The notes: generated by a model from the sequence alone, not told the origin. A stretch of 64,000 nucleotides of DNA from RYN-230 sp963768945 (GCA_963768945.1 CAVYJW010000002.1:222888-286887); one strand, 5' to 3'; counted from the first letter of the stretch, positions 17,363 to 26,512 are shown. Made by a program: numbers and translations.

Positions 17363-17404
17363 GATCATGGATTGTGCGCCGCCGGCGGCGCACAATCCAT
17401 GATC
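17363..17404. terminator. Perfect 21-bp-stem hairpin between convergent operons
   Basis: The stretch is a perfect 42-bp palindrome: the arm GATCATGGATTGTGCGCCGC plus one C is followed at once by its reverse complement. It lies between the HDAC gene (ends 17337) and the convergent ABC operon (ends 17472) and abuts a second hairpin. A bidirectional terminator is the simplest reading; there is no U tract. Confidence 0.7.
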
Positions 17405-17445
17405 GTGGAGCGTTGTGCGCCGCGGGCGGCGCACAACGCTCCACG
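17404..17445. terminator. Second perfect hairpin with a 20-bp stem
   Basis: The arms CGTGGAGCGTTGTGCGCCGC (17404-17423) and its reverse complement (17426-17445) flank a GG loop. The inner TTGTGCGCCGC is shared with the first hairpin, while the outer parts differ, so the two may have a common origin. Confidence 0.7.
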
Positions 17446-17471
17446 TTGTTGCCGGATCAGCCCTGCGGCGG

Positions 17472-18473
17472 TCAGGCGAGGAGGCAGGCGGCCTCGTGAC
17501 CGGGCGCGACCACGGCCGCAGGGGGGCGCAGGACGGGGTCCTCGCGGCGGCACCGGTCCTCGGCGATGGGGCAGCGCGGGTGGAAGCGGCAGCCGGGCGG
17601 CACGTCGACCGGGTTCGGCGTCTCACCCTGGAGGATCTGCGGCGTGCTGCGCTGCCGGGGGTCGCGGTGCGGCACCACGGACAGCAGCGCCCGGGTGTAG
17701 GGGTGCTGCGGGTTGCGGACCACGTCCCGGGCCGGGCCCTGCTCCACGATCCGGCCCAGGTACATGACCGCGATGCGGTCGGCGAAGTGCGCGGCCGTGG
17801 ACAGGTCGTGGGTGATCATGAGGATGCCCATGTCGCCGCCCCGGCGCAGGCCGTCCAGCAGCGACAGCACACCCGCCCGGACCGACACGTCAAGCATCGA
17901 CACCGGCTCGTCCGCGAGCAGCAGGTCCGGGCCGAGCACCAGGGCCGCGGCGATCGTGACCCGCTGCCGCTGGCCGCCGGACAGCTCGTGGGGGTAGCGC
18001 TCCAGGAACTGCTCGGCCGGGGCCAGCCCGGCCCGTTCCAGGGCGCTGATGACCAGGGCGCGGCGCTCAGCGCGCGACCCGCCGATGCCGTGCACCAGCA
18101 TCGGCTCGGCCACGGCGTCCTGGACCCGGAACCGGGGATCGAGGGACTCGTACGGGTCCTGGTAGATCATCTGCAGCTTGCGCCGCAGCGGGCGCATCTG
18201 CTGCTGCGACAGCCCGGTGATGTCGGTGCCGTTGAGCCGGATGGTTCCCGACGCCGGGTTCACCATCCGCAGGATGGTCTGCGCGGTGCTGGTCTTGCCG
18301 CAGCCCGACTCGCCGACCAGGGCCAGCATCTCACCGCGGGCCAGCGAGAAGCTGATCCCGTCTACCGCGTGTACCCACAGCCGGGGTTCGCGGGCCAGCC
18401 GGCCGGTCAGGCTGCGCCGGACGGGATAGTGCGTGACCAGGCTGTCCACTTCCAGCAGGGCTGCCTCGCTCAC
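17472..18473 (-). CDS. Oligopeptide ABC transporter ATP-binding protein (OppF/DppF type)
   Basis: A 333-residue ATPase, last gene of a five-gene operon. Walker A is GESGCGKTS, the Q-loop region YQDPYESLDPR is typical of OppF, the ABC signature is LSGGQRQR, Walker B is LLLADEP, and the H-loop is ITHD. The C-terminal oligo_HPY region has the Cys motif PPGCRFHPRCP that in this subfamily can hold an iron-sulfur cluster. The Asp after Walker B is preserved within ADEPVSMLD. GTG 18473 overlaps the upstream stop (GTGA); longer frames to 18563 lie inside the neighbour. Confidence 0.93.
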   Translation of the reverse strand: MSEAALLEVDSLVTHYPVRRSLTGRLAREPRLWVHAVDGISFSLARGEMLALVGESGCGKTSTAQTILRMVNPASGTIRLNGTDITGLSQQQMRPLRRKLQMIYQDPYESLDPRFRVQDAVAEPMLVHGIGGSRAERRALVISALERAGLAPAEQFLERYPHELSGGQRQRVTIAAALVLGPDLLLADEPVSMLDVSVRAGVLSLLDGLRRGGDMGILMITHDLSTAAHFADRIAVMYLGRIVEQGPARDVVRNPQHPYTRALLSVVPHRDPRQRSTPQILQGETPNPVDVPPGCRFHPRCPIAEDRCRREDPVLRPPAAVVAPGHEAACLLA

Positions 18474-19459
18474 GGCGCCTGCCCGGCTGGCTGGCGGGTG
18501 AGATGGCAGGCGGCCTCGTGGCCGGGGCCGACCGCCTGGAGCACCGGGCGTTCGTCCGCGCACGGCGCGAACGCGGAATCGCAGCGCGGCCGGAACGGGC
18601 AGCCGGGCAGTTCCCGGTCCAGCCGGGGCGGGGTGCCGGGGATGGACACCACGTCGCCGGATCCGTACAGGTCGGGGGTGGCCGCGAAGAGCAGCCGTGT
18701 GTAGGGGTGGCGGGGCGAATGGTAGAGCTCCTCCATCGGCCCGGATTCCACGATCTTGCCCGCGTACATGACCGCCGCCCGGCCGCAGACCTGCGCCACC
18801 ACCGGCAGGTCGTGCGTGACCAGCACGAGGGCCAGGCCCAGCTCCTGGGACAGGCGGGTGAGCAGGTCCAGGATCTGGGCCTGCACCATGACGTCCAGCG
18901 CGGTGGTCGGCTCGTCAGCCAGCAGGATCTTCGGCTGGCAGGCCAGGGCCATCGCGATCGACGCCCGCTGCCGCATGCCGCCGGAGAACTCGTGCGGGTA
19001 GCGCTCGCCCGCGGCCGCGGGGATGCCCACCATCTCCAGCAGCTCCCCGGCCCGCCGCCGGGCGGCCGCGCCCTGCGCGATGCCGTGGAACGCCATCGGC
19101 TCGGCGATCTGCCAGCCGATCTTCTTGACCGGGTTCAGCGCGTTCATCGCGCCCTGGAACACCATCGCGATGTCCTTCCAGCGGTGCGCGCGCACCGAGT
19201 CCTCGCCGCCGGCCAGGATGCTGGCGCCGTTCACCCGCACCTCGCCGGCCAGCCAGGCGTTGGGCGGCAGCAGGCCCATGAGGGCGAGGATGGTGGTGGT
19301 CTTGCCGCAGCCGGACTCGCCGACCAGGCCGAAGCGTTCCCCCGCGTCCAGCGCGAAGCTGACCCCGGCCGCCGCGTGCACCTGGCCGCCGCCCCGGTGC
19401 TGGGAACGATGCGGGAGGTCGAACCAGACGTGCAGGTCCTCGACTTCGAGCAGGCTCAA
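18470..19459 (-). CDS. Oligopeptide ABC transporter ATP-binding protein (OppD/DppD type)
   Basis: A 329-residue ATPase starting with TTG 19459, which overlaps the permease stop by 4 nt. Walker A is GESGCGKTTT, the Q-loop is VFQGAMNALNPV (the OppD form), the signature is FSGGMRQR and Walker B is ILLADEPT. The C-terminal Cys motif is CPFRPRCDSAFAPC. It forms the nucleotide-binding pair with the OppF-like protein. The open frame continues far upstream inside the permease gene but has no family similarity there. Confidence 0.92.
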   Translation of the reverse strand: MSLLEVEDLHVWFDLPHRSQHRGGGQVHAAAGVSFALDAGERFGLVGESGCGKTTTILALMGLLPPNAWLAGEVRVNGASILAGGEDSVRAHRWKDIAMVFQGAMNALNPVKKIGWQIAEPMAFHGIAQGAAARRRAGELLEMVGIPAAAGERYPHEFSGGMRQRASIAMALACQPKILLADEPTTALDVMVQAQILDLLTRLSQELGLALVLVTHDLPVVAQVCGRAAVMYAGKIVESGPMEELYHSPRHPYTRLLFAATPDLYGSGDVVSIPGTPPRLDRELPGCPFRPRCDSAFAPCADERPVLQAVGPGHEAACHLTRQPAGQAP

Positions 19460-20415
19460 ATCGCGTCCGGCCCCCTTCCGACGAGCGGGCGCAGCCGCCA
19501 CCGGCGCACCGACAGGTTGGCCGCCTTCAGCCGCGGGTTCAGCGCGTCCTCGACCGCCTGGCCGAACAGGAAGCAGCCCACGATGACGGCGGCGATGACG
19601 AACCCGGCGGGAACGATGGCCCACCAGGCGCCAGAGGAGATCGCGGTCCGCTGGAACGCGTTCTCCAGGATCGTGCCCCAGGTGGTGACCGTCGGGTCCT
19701 CCAGGCCGAGGAAGGCCAGCGCGGTCTCCAGGTAGATCGCGATCGCGATGGTGAGCACCGTGTTGGCGATGAGCAGCGGGCCAACCTGGGGCAGGATGTG
19801 CTTCCAGATGATGCGCGCGTTGCTGGCCCCGAGGGCCCGGGTGCGTTTCACGTACACCCGCTCGCGCAGGCTCATCACCTGGGCCCGGATGATCCGGGCG
19901 GTCGAGGTCCACTCCAGGATGCCGATCACCATGATCACGTGGAACAGGCTGGCTCCCCAGACATCAGCAATGACGATCATGAGCACCAGGTCCGGGATGA
20001 CCAGCAGGTAGTCGGTGATACGCATCAGCCCGATGTCGATCCAGCGGCCGAAGTACCCGGACAGAAGGCCGACCCCGCCGCCGATGATCATCGCGACGAG
20101 GGTGGCCGCGAACCCGACCACCAGGGAGATCCGGCCGCCCTCCATCAGCTCGCTGAGCATGTCGATGCCGCCGTCGTCGCAGCCGAGCCAGTGCGCGCCG
20201 GACGGCGGCGCATACACCGCGCAGGTCTGCTGGGTGATGCTGTACGGCGCGATGTACGGCGCCACGATCGACAGCACGACGAAGAAGCCGATGATCGAAA
20301 GGCCGACGACGGCCGCCTTGCGTTCCCGGAGCACCGAGCGGAAGAAGCCACCGCGAGTCGAGGGCTGGCCCCCGGCCTCGACGGAGAGATGCGGGTCCTG
20401 TAGGGGCAGGGTCAC
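19456..20415 (-). CDS. Oligopeptide ABC transporter permease (DppC type)
   Basis: A 319-residue membrane permease with a cytoplasmic N-terminal segment and the OppC_N region before the first membrane helix (RKAAVVGLSIIGFFVVLSIV). The loop HWLGCDDGGIDMLSELMEGG is the DppC periplasmic signature. The EAA-type motif is ALGASNARIIWKHILPQ. It overlaps the upstream permease by 4 nt and the downstream ATPase by 4 nt. Confidence 0.93.
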   Translation of the reverse strand: MTLPLQDPHLSVEAGGQPSTRGGFFRSVLRERKAAVVGLSIIGFFVVLSIVAPYIAPYSITQQTCAVYAPPSGAHWLGCDDGGIDMLSELMEGGRISLVVGFAATLVAMIIGGGVGLLSGYFGRWIDIGLMRITDYLLVIPDLVLMIVIADVWGASLFHVIMVIGILEWTSTARIIRAQVMSLRERVYVKRTRALGASNARIIWKHILPQVGPLLIANTVLTIAIAIYLETALAFLGLEDPTVTTWGTILENAFQRTAISSGAWWAIVPAGFVIAAVIVGCFLFGQAVEDALNPRLKAANLSVRRWRLRPLVGRGPDAI

Positions 20416-21377
20416 TGCGAGATCCTCGGGTCCAGGCGGAAGTAGATGAGGTCAGCGGCGAAGTTCAGGATGATCACGGCGAGGGTGAGGATCAGGAAGC
20501 CGCCCTGCAGCATCGGGTAGTCGCGCTGCCCGATCGCGTCGTACATGGCCAGCCCGATGCCGGGCCAGCTGAAGATCACCTCGATCAGCAGCGCCCCGCC
20601 GACGATATAGCCGAGGTCCAGCGCGACCAGGGTGACCATTGGGAGGAGCGCGTTGCGGAATGCGTGCCGCCGTACGATCCGGCGATCGGGCAGCCCTTTG
20701 GCCCGGGCGGTGAGCACGTAGTCCTCGCCGAGCGTCTCCAGCATGGAGGAGCGGACCACCAGCGTGTAGCTGCCGTAGGCGGTCAGCATGAGGGTCGCGG
20801 CGGGCAGGATCATGTGCTTGCCGATGTCCGCCAGGTGCTGCCAGAACGGCTCGGGCCCGAACAGGAACGGGTCGCTCATCCCCGCCGCGGGCAGGGTCCC
20901 GGCGAAGATGATCAGCAGCATCAGGCCGAGCCACTGGGTCGGGAACGCGTAGAAGAAGATCGCCCCGTTCGTGCTGAGGTGATCCGGCACCGTCCCGCGC
21001 CGCCAGGCCGACAAGATGCCGGTCGCCACCCCGACCACGATGGCGGCCACAGTGCCCACGGTCACCATCGGGATCGTGTTCTTCAGGTCCGCGAACAGCA
21101 GATGGGCCACCGGCTGCTGGTAGGTGAACGAGATGCCCATGTTCCCGTGGGCCAGCTCACGGAGGTAGATGACGTACTGCTGCCACTTGGGCTTGTCCAG
21201 GCCGAATTCCACGGTCAGCGCGTGCCGGAGCTGGGGGCTGGCGTGCGGCACCCGGGACAGGTTGGTCACCGCGTTGCCGGGCAGCACCCGGAACAGGAAG
21301 AAGTTGATCGTGATCGCCACGAACACGGTGACGAGGGCGAAGAACCCCCGCTTGATGACGTAATCCGCGCTGCGCAC
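20412..21377 (-). CDS. Oligopeptide ABC transporter permease (DppB type)
   Basis: A 321-residue permease with the classic first helix (RGFFALVTVFVAITINFFLF) and FRVLPGNAV, followed by five further helices. The EAA motif reads ARAKGLPDRRIVRRHAF. It pairs with the DppC-type permease and lies 4 nt after the binding-protein gene. Confidence 0.93.
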   Translation of the reverse strand: MRSADYVIKRGFFALVTVFVAITINFFLFRVLPGNAVTNLSRVPHASPQLRHALTVEFGLDKPKWQQYVIYLRELAHGNMGISFTYQQPVAHLLFADLKNTIPMVTVGTVAAIVVGVATGILSAWRRGTVPDHLSTNGAIFFYAFPTQWLGLMLLIIFAGTLPAAGMSDPFLFGPEPFWQHLADIGKHMILPAATLMLTAYGSYTLVVRSSMLETLGEDYVLTARAKGLPDRRIVRRHAFRNALLPMVTLVALDLGYIVGGALLIEVIFSWPGIGLAMYDAIGQRDYPMLQGGFLILTLAVIILNFAADLIYFRLDPRISQ

Positions 21378-21381
21378 CGCC

Positions 21382-23106
21382 TCAGCCCGCCTGGTGCACG
21401 CTCTCGAACGGGATCTTGGACATCGAGTTCCAGGAGATGCCCGCGATCAGCGGCAGGTCGGTCCAGGCGGTTGAGTGAGCCTCGATCGCATCCGGGAAGT
21501 CGAGCACCAGATACGGCTTGGCGCTCGCCACCATCTGCTGCATCTGGTAGACGATCTGCTGTCGTTTCGCGGGGTTCGTGGCCGCGCTCTGCGCCTGGTA
21601 CAGGCCGTCGTAGGTCTTGCTGCAGTAGCCGGTGTCGTTCCAGACGTTCCAGGAGCCGCAGGTCAGCACCGACAGCATGAAGTCCGGGTCGGTCAGCGGG
21701 TACCAGTCCCACATCGAGATCTCGAAGTTCTTGTAGCTGTTGGCCGTGATCGCGCTGTAGGCGGCCGAGTCGTCCAGCACCTTCAGGTTCAGCTGGACGC
21801 CGATCTTCTTGAAGTCAGTCTGGATGATCTGGTACGACCGCTGGCCGTAGGTGTTCTGGATGTCGGTCGGCATGATCACCGTGTACGACATCGGGTGGCC
21901 GTCGGCCATCCGGACTCCGCCGGGGCCCATCTTGTAGCCCGCCTGGTCGAGTAGCTGGTTCGCCTTGGCCAGGTCGAACGGGGCCGGCTTGATCGCCGGG
22001 TCAGACCAGTGGCCGGTGGCGGGCGGGATGATCGTCGACCCGGGCTGGCCGTGACCGAGCAGGGATGTCTTCACGATGGCCTGCCGGTCGATCGCGTCGT
22101 CGAACGCCTGCCGCAGCAGCGGGTTCAGCAGCTCCCTGTGGCTGGCCTGCTGCTGCGGGTTGGAGTTGATGATGAAGTCGTCGAACACGACGCCAGGGCT
22201 GGACCGGACCGCGAAGTGAGCCGATCTGAGCGTGGCCACCGAGGTGGGCGGCACCACCTCGACCCCGTCCAGCTGGTTGCTTTTCAGCGCGGTGATCATC
22301 GCGTCGGTGGTCTGGAAGAACTGCAGGCCGAAGCCGTCGATGTGCGGCCTGGGGCCGTAAAAGGACGGGTTGCGCTTGAACAGCGCGATCTGCTTCGGCG
22401 TGTACTTGGTCAGGATGAACGGGCCGCCCGACACGACCGGCGCGTTGTTGCTGAACCTGGTCAGCGCCTTCCCATTGCCTGTGGCGTACTTGGCCCAGAC
22501 GTGCTCGGGCAGGATCGGCACCTGCTGGACCTGGGACAGCACGTTCGCCACCGGCCTGGAGTAGGTCAGCACCAGCGTGGTGGCGTTCGGGGCGACGGCG
22601 CTCTTCAGGTGCGCGACGTAGCCGGCCGAGTTGGCGGTGGCGCTGTCCTGGTACTTCAGGATCGTGCTGTAGGTCCAGGCGGCGTCGGCGGCGGTCAGCG
22701 GCTTGCCGTCGGACCACTTGGCCCCCGGCTGGGTGTGGAAGGTCCAGGTCAGCCCGTTCGTGCTCTCTGACCAGCTGCGCGCGAAGTCCGGGACGAACTG
22801 CAGCCCGGCGTTGTACTGGACCAGCTCGGGATAGATGTACTCGAACGTGACGTAGGCATCGCCCTGAAACGCGACGAACGGGTTCAGCGAGTCGATGCTG
22901 GACGAGCTGCCCAGCCGGAACACGCCGCCGTCCTTGACGGAACTCCCGGACCCGCTGCTGCCGCACGCGGCCGCGGCGAGCATGACGACCGCCGCCGCCG
23001 CGATCAGCCGGGCCATCTGACGGCGCCCGCCCGGGTTTCCCCGGCGGGGGCGCGGCATCCTCCTCAGCCGCTGGTGTCTCCCGGGCAGCTGACCGTGGTT
23101 TTCCAT
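21382..23106 (-). CDS. Peptide-type ABC transporter substrate-binding lipoprotein (SBP_bac_5)
   Basis: A 574-residue family 5 binding protein, first gene of the operon. The Arg-rich n-region, hydrophobic stretch and lipobox (MLAAAACGSS, about residues 43-52) mark it as a lipoprotein. The mature part has family signatures such as FVAFQGDAYVTFEYIYPELV and GAKWSDGKPLTAADAAWTYS. ATG 23106 is preceded by GAGGG on the coding strand; ATG 23016 would give a shorter signal. Peptides are the usual ligands, but nickel and oligosaccharides are known in the family. The operon is divergent from the Ser/Thr kinase. Confidence 0.92.
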   Translation of the reverse strand: MENHGQLPGRHQRLRRMPRPRRGNPGGRRQMARLIAAAAVVMLAAAACGSSGSGSSVKDGGVFRLGSSSSIDSLNPFVAFQGDAYVTFEYIYPELVQYNAGLQFVPDFARSWSESTNGLTWTFHTQPGAKWSDGKPLTAADAAWTYSTILKYQDSATANSAGYVAHLKSAVAPNATTLVLTYSRPVANVLSQVQQVPILPEHVWAKYATGNGKALTRFSNNAPVVSGGPFILTKYTPKQIALFKRNPSFYGPRPHIDGFGLQFFQTTDAMITALKSNQLDGVEVVPPTSVATLRSAHFAVRSSPGVVFDDFIINSNPQQQASHRELLNPLLRQAFDDAIDRQAIVKTSLLGHGQPGSTIIPPATGHWSDPAIKPAPFDLAKANQLLDQAGYKMGPGGVRMADGHPMSYTVIMPTDIQNTYGQRSYQIIQTDFKKIGVQLNLKVLDDSAAYSAITANSYKNFEISMWDWYPLTDPDFMLSVLTCGSWNVWNDTGYCSKTYDGLYQAQSAATNPAKRQQIVYQMQQMVASAKPYLVLDFPDAIEAHSTAWTDLPLIAGISWNSMSKIPFESVHQAG

Positions 23107-23317
23107 CCGCCTACCCTCGTTCCTGGAGACGTCCCGGGATCCGCCCCGTCAGGCTGACCGGGTAACCATCTGAATAGCCGTTTAGGGTTGCTTATCTGGA
23201 CAGACGCGTCAACCCCCGCGCCCCAACCGCCGCCGCGACGTGATCTAACGAAGGGCCATCAGTACCGTTCCGTAACGAGTGATCATCACGTGTGCGGGTA
23301 ACTCCCGGAGTGTGGGG

Positions 23318-24928
23318 ATGCCTGGGCTTCTGCTTCGGGGGCGGTACCGGCTAGACGTACTCATCGCGACTGGGGGGATGGGCGAGGTCTGGCGAGGTGC
23401 CGACCTGGCTATCGACCGTCCGGTAGCGATCAAGGTGGTGCGGCCGGAGCACGCGGACGACGAGGAAGGCCTGGCCCGGTTCCGGGCCGAGGCCCATCAT
23501 GCGGGCTCGGTGTCACATCCGAACATCGCCCAGGTCTTCGACTACGGGGAAGCCGCACCCCCCGAGCCGGGCTACCTGGTGATGGAGCTCGTGGACGGGC
23601 TGTCCCTGACCCGCATGCTGGACGATGGGCCGCTACCGCCCGAGGACGTGATGGACGTCGTCGCCCAGGCGGCCCGCGGGCTGGCCGCCGCCCACCGGGC
23701 CGGGCTGGTCCACCGGGACATCAAGCCAGGAAACCTGCTGGTCAGGTCGGATGGGCTGGTCAAGCTTACCGACTTCGGGATCGCGCACGCGGCCGACGAA
23801 ACTTCGGTCACCCAGCCCGGGGTGCTGATCGGGACCCCGGCCTACCTGGCACCGGAGCGGGTGTACGGGGCGCCCGCGTCCCCCGCGACCGACCTGTACT
23901 CGCTCGGTGTGGTTGCGTATCAGTGCCTGACCGGGCACGTCCCGTTCGCGGGCGAGCCCCTGGTGGTGGCATTGGCGCACCTGGACCAGGGCGTGCCCGC
24001 ACTGCCGCCGTCCGTGCCACCCGGGGTGGCCGCGCTTGTCGCCGAGCTGACCCGCCAGGATCCCGCGGCCCGGCCGCCGTCCGCGTGGGATGTCGCCCTG
24101 CGGGCTGACCACCTCCGGGTGCTGCTGTCCAGCCCCGCGGTGCTCAGCCAGCACGGCGCGGCCGCGGCCCCGCTGGCGGTTCCCGGGGCGCTGGACGCGC
24201 TGCTCGCGGGCGCGCCGCTGGCGGGCGCCGGTCCCGGTGCGTCGGGCGACGTCCCCGGCGCGGCCGGCGATGTCCCGCCGCCCGCGGCCCGGTCCCGGCC
24301 TCCGCGGCAGGACGGTCTCCCCCGCCGGGCAGCGCCCCGCCGGGCGGGGCGCCGGGCCAGCCTGCCGGCCCGCGCCGCCCTGGCGGCGACCGGGCTGGCC
24401 GCGATCACGTTCATCGCCTGGACGCTGGCCACGCTGCCCGGGTCGGCCCGGGACCAGTTGCCGAACGTGGTGCCACCGGCGGCCACCCGGAGCTCGGCGC
24501 CCGGTGGCCTGCAACGGCAGAGCCCGGTCGCGGCCACGCACATCGCGGGAACCGTCGGCAACGCCAACGTGGCCGCCGCCACCCCGCAGACGTCCACGTC
24601 GGCGGGCTCCTCATCCGCGGCGCCCTCGTCCACGCCGGGCACGCCCAGTGGGTCGCCGACGCCGACGGGCAGCCCGACGCCCACACCCACACCCACACCC
24701 ACACCCACACCCACACCCACACCCACACCGACACAGAGTTCGCCGACTCCCACGCCGACGCCAACCACGCCGTCCCCCACCTCGCCGGCGCCGACCACGG
24801 CCACGCCCACCTCGCCCGCGCCGACTACGCCCGTCGGCACGCTGACCCCGACCGTCACCCCCGCGACGTCGCTCGACGCGAGCGTCGGCCCTGCGTCGAG
24901 CCTGCTGAGCAGGCAGGGCGCCCGCTGA
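23318..24928 (+). CDS. Membrane-anchored PknB-type Ser/Thr protein kinase
   Basis: A 536-residue kinase. ATG 23318 follows GGAGTGTGGGG; GTG 23279 is an alternative. The kinase domain spans about residues 8-270: glycine loop GGMGEVWRG, Lys39 in VAIKVV, catalytic HRDIKPGNL (Asp134), DFG at 152-154, and APERVY. A proline-rich juxtamembrane region leads to one membrane helix (LAATGLAAITFIAWTLATLP). The exterior is a 150-residue Ser/Thr/Pro-rich tail with Pro-Thr dipeptide repeats and no PASTA repeats, so it may span or bind the wall. A role in sensing envelope state is inferred. Confidence 0.9.
   Translation: MPGLLLRGRYRLDVLIATGGMGEVWRGADLAIDRPVAIKVVRPEHADDEEGLARFRAEAHHAGSVSHPNIAQVFDYGEAAPPEPGYLVMELVDGLSLTRMLDDGPLPPEDVMDVVAQAARGLAAAHRAGLVHRDIKPGNLLVRSDGLVKLTDFGIAHAADETSVTQPGVLIGTPAYLAPERVYGAPASPATDLYSLGVVAYQCLTGHVPFAGEPLVVALAHLDQGVPALPPSVPPGVAALVAELTRQDPAARPPSAWDVALRADHLRVLLSSPAVLSQHGAAAAPLAVPGALDALLAGAPLAGAGPGASGDVPGAAGDVPPPAARSRPPRQDGLPRRAAPRRAGRRASLPARAALAATGLAAITFIAWTLATLPGSARDQLPNVVPPAATRSSAPGGLQRQSPVAATHIAGTVGNANVAAATPQTSTSAGSSSAAPSSTPGTPSGSPTPTGSPTPTPTPTPTPTPTPTPTPTQSSPTPTPTPTTPSPTSPAPTTATPTSPAPTTPVGTLTPTVTPATSLDASVGPASSLLSRQGAR
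24680..24729 (+). repeat. CCCACA hexanucleotide microsatellite in the kinase gene
   Basis: About eight perfect tandem CCCACA units encode alternating Pro-Thr in the extracytoplasmic tail of the kinase. Copy-number change would alter tail length by two residues per unit without changing the frame. Confidence 0.9.
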
Positions 24929-24979
24929 CGGCGACGTTCAGGGGTGCGGTCCGGGGGGCGGCCGGGCGCCAGGCTCGGC

Positions 24980-25732
24980 TCAGGACGCCTCGGTCTCGGC
25001 GTCGATCATCTTCTGGATGGGGCCGGCGGCGGCCCCGCCGATCACCATGGCCAGGCCGATCGCGCCGAGGGTGAAGACCGTGCCCAGCCACACCATCGTC
25101 GTGACCGGCAGCGTGTACGCACCTGCCAGGCGGGCGGCGCAGTCGGCCAGCAGGGCCAGGCCCCAGATCGTGCTGAACACCAGCTCGAGCCGGCGGAACC
25201 GGCCGGAAGAGGCGGCCAGGCGGTCCCAGGCCTCGGCCCGCCCGGGCTTCCCCTTGGTCATGAACGGTTTGAGCCCGGCGGACATGAGCGGGCGCCGCAT
25301 CGCGACCGGGGCCAGGACGACGATCGCGATCACGCTGCTGACCAGCGAGTCCTTGGCGATCATGGCCCGCGGGTCGCCGGTCAGGAAGCTGACCACGATG
25401 CCCGCCAGGTTGACCGCCAGCATGAGCAGGGCCAGCAGGTTGGCCGTCCGCCCGGCGGCGAAACCGGCCGCCGCGCGGATCGCGGGCGGGATGCTGCTCA
25501 GCGCCAGGGATAGCCACAGGCTGACCCCGAACGCGTCGTGCAGCAGGTAGAAGGCGGCGAGCGGCACGCCGACGTCGATAGCCAGCGGCCCGAGGGACGC
25601 CAGCGCGTCCGCCCGGCGCCCGGCTGGAGTGCCCGATTCAGCCGGGCCGGCCATGCCAGCGCAGGCCACGCCAGCCGGGCCGGCCATGCCAGCCACGCCG
25701 GCCACGCGGGCCACGCCGGCCACGCCGGCCAC
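24980..25732 (-). CDS. VC0807-family multi-pass membrane protein
   Basis: A protein of up to 250 residues with about six hydrophobic helices (for example IDVGVPLAAFYLLHDAFGV, SSVIAIVVLAPVAM) and PLMSAGLKPFMTKG, resembling the VC0807 family of unknown function. The N-terminal 40 residues come from a 9-bp repeat region (GVAGVA). The likely natural start is ATG 25815 beside the divergent TetR gene (MTETRICDSTRSAAGAGPAD), but that frame is one base out of register, so a frameshift lies within the repeat tract (about 25733-25790). A start at ATG 25654 would avoid the problem. Confidence 0.7.
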   Translation of the reverse strand: MAGVAGVARVAGVAGMAGPAGVACAGMAGPAESGTPAGRRADALASLGPLAIDVGVPLAAFYLLHDAFGVSLWLSLALSSIPPAIRAAAGFAAGRTANLLALLMLAVNLAGIVVSFLTGDPRAMIAKDSLVSSVIAIVVLAPVAMRRPLMSAGLKPFMTKGKPGRAEAWDRLAASSGRFRRLELVFSTIWGLALLADCAARLAGAYTLPVTTMVWLGTVFTLGAIGLAMVIGGAAAGPIQKMIDAETEAS

Positions 25733-25750
25733 GCCGGCCGGCCGGCCGCG
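25648..25750 (-). repeat. Degenerate 9-bp repeat tract (GGCGTGGCC type)
   Basis: Short GGCGTGGCC, GGCATGGCC and GGCCGGCCGG units are tandemly arranged and would encode Gly-Val-Ala or Gly-Met-Ala repeats at the N-terminus of the membrane protein. The frame of the promoter-proximal ATG and the frame of the membrane domain differ across this tract. Confidence 0.7.
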
Positions 25751-25842
25751 TCAGCCGGGCCGGCACCGGCCGCGGAACGGGTGCTGTCGCAGATGCGGGT
25801 CTCTGTCATAGCCATCAACCTAGGCCGGGCCTAAATTTATGT

Positions 25843-25874
25843 CAAACCTAGTTTTGTGCTTGACCTAAGTTGAG
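25843..25874. promoter_or_regulatory. Candidate TetR operators between divergent genes
   Basis: Two related near-palindromes, CAAACCTAGTTTTG (25843-25856) and CTTGACCTAAGTTGAG (25859-25874), share an ACCTA core and stand in the AT-rich gap between the TetR gene and the divergent membrane-protein gene. A third element, TAGGCCGGGCCTA, is at 25821. This fits self- and neighbour-repression by the TetR protein. Confidence 0.5.
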
Positions 25875-25888
25875 CGTAGGGTGGGCGC

Positions 25889-26512
25889 ATGACATCCGGA
25901 CTCCGCGAACGGCGGAAGCACGAGACGCGGCGCTCGGTCTCGGACATCGCGACGCGGCTGTTCGCGGCGCACGGCTTCGACGAAGTGACGATCTCCCAGG
26001 TGGCCGACGCCGCGGGGGTGGCCAAGATGACGGTCACCAACTACTTCCCGCACAAGGAGGATCTGGTCTTCGACCGGGCCGAGGCGGTCATCGGGCACCT
26101 GGCCGAGGTGGTGGCCACCCGGCCGCCGGGGGAGAGCATGCTCACCGCGATCCGCCGCGACTACGCAGGCGCGGTGGCCCGGGCCGACGTCACGCTGGGG
26201 CTGTCCAGCCCCGCCTTCGCCCGGATGATCGCCAGCAGCCCGGTGCTGGCCACCCGGGAGCGGGAGATGCTGCTGCTCCGGGAGCGGGCGCTCGGCGACG
26301 CGATGGCGGCCGAGACCGGCACCGACGGCCCGGAGCAGCGGCTGGCGGCCGCGCTGCTCGCCTCGGTGCACCGCGTCCTGTACGGGGAGGCGCGCCAGCG
26401 CAGCCTGGCCGGGCAGCCGAGGCTGGAGATCTGCGCCGTGCTCGCCGGGGCGGCCACCAAGGCGTTCGACCTGCTGGAGCCGGCCCTGGGGAACGCCTAC
26501 GTCCGCGCCTGA
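25889..26512 (+). CDS. TetR-family transcriptional regulator
   Basis: A 207-residue TetR protein. The HTH occupies residues 10-57 (VSDIATRLFAAHGFDEVTIS and VAKMTVTNYFPHKEDLVFDR). The C-terminal ligand domain is generic (TetR_C_7-like). It is divergent from the membrane-protein gene with about 70 bp between the likely starts, which contain palindromic ACCTA elements. The usual job of such a pair is repression of an exporter-like partner until a ligand binds; here the ligand is unknown. Confidence 0.9.
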   Translation: MTSGLRERRKHETRRSVSDIATRLFAAHGFDEVTISQVADAAGVAKMTVTNYFPHKEDLVFDRAEAVIGHLAEVVATRPPGESMLTAIRRDYAGAVARADVTLGLSSPAFARMIASSPVLATREREMLLLRERALGDAMAAETGTDGPEQRLAAALLASVHRVLYGEARQRSLAGQPRLEICAVLAGAATKAFDLLEPALGNAYVRA

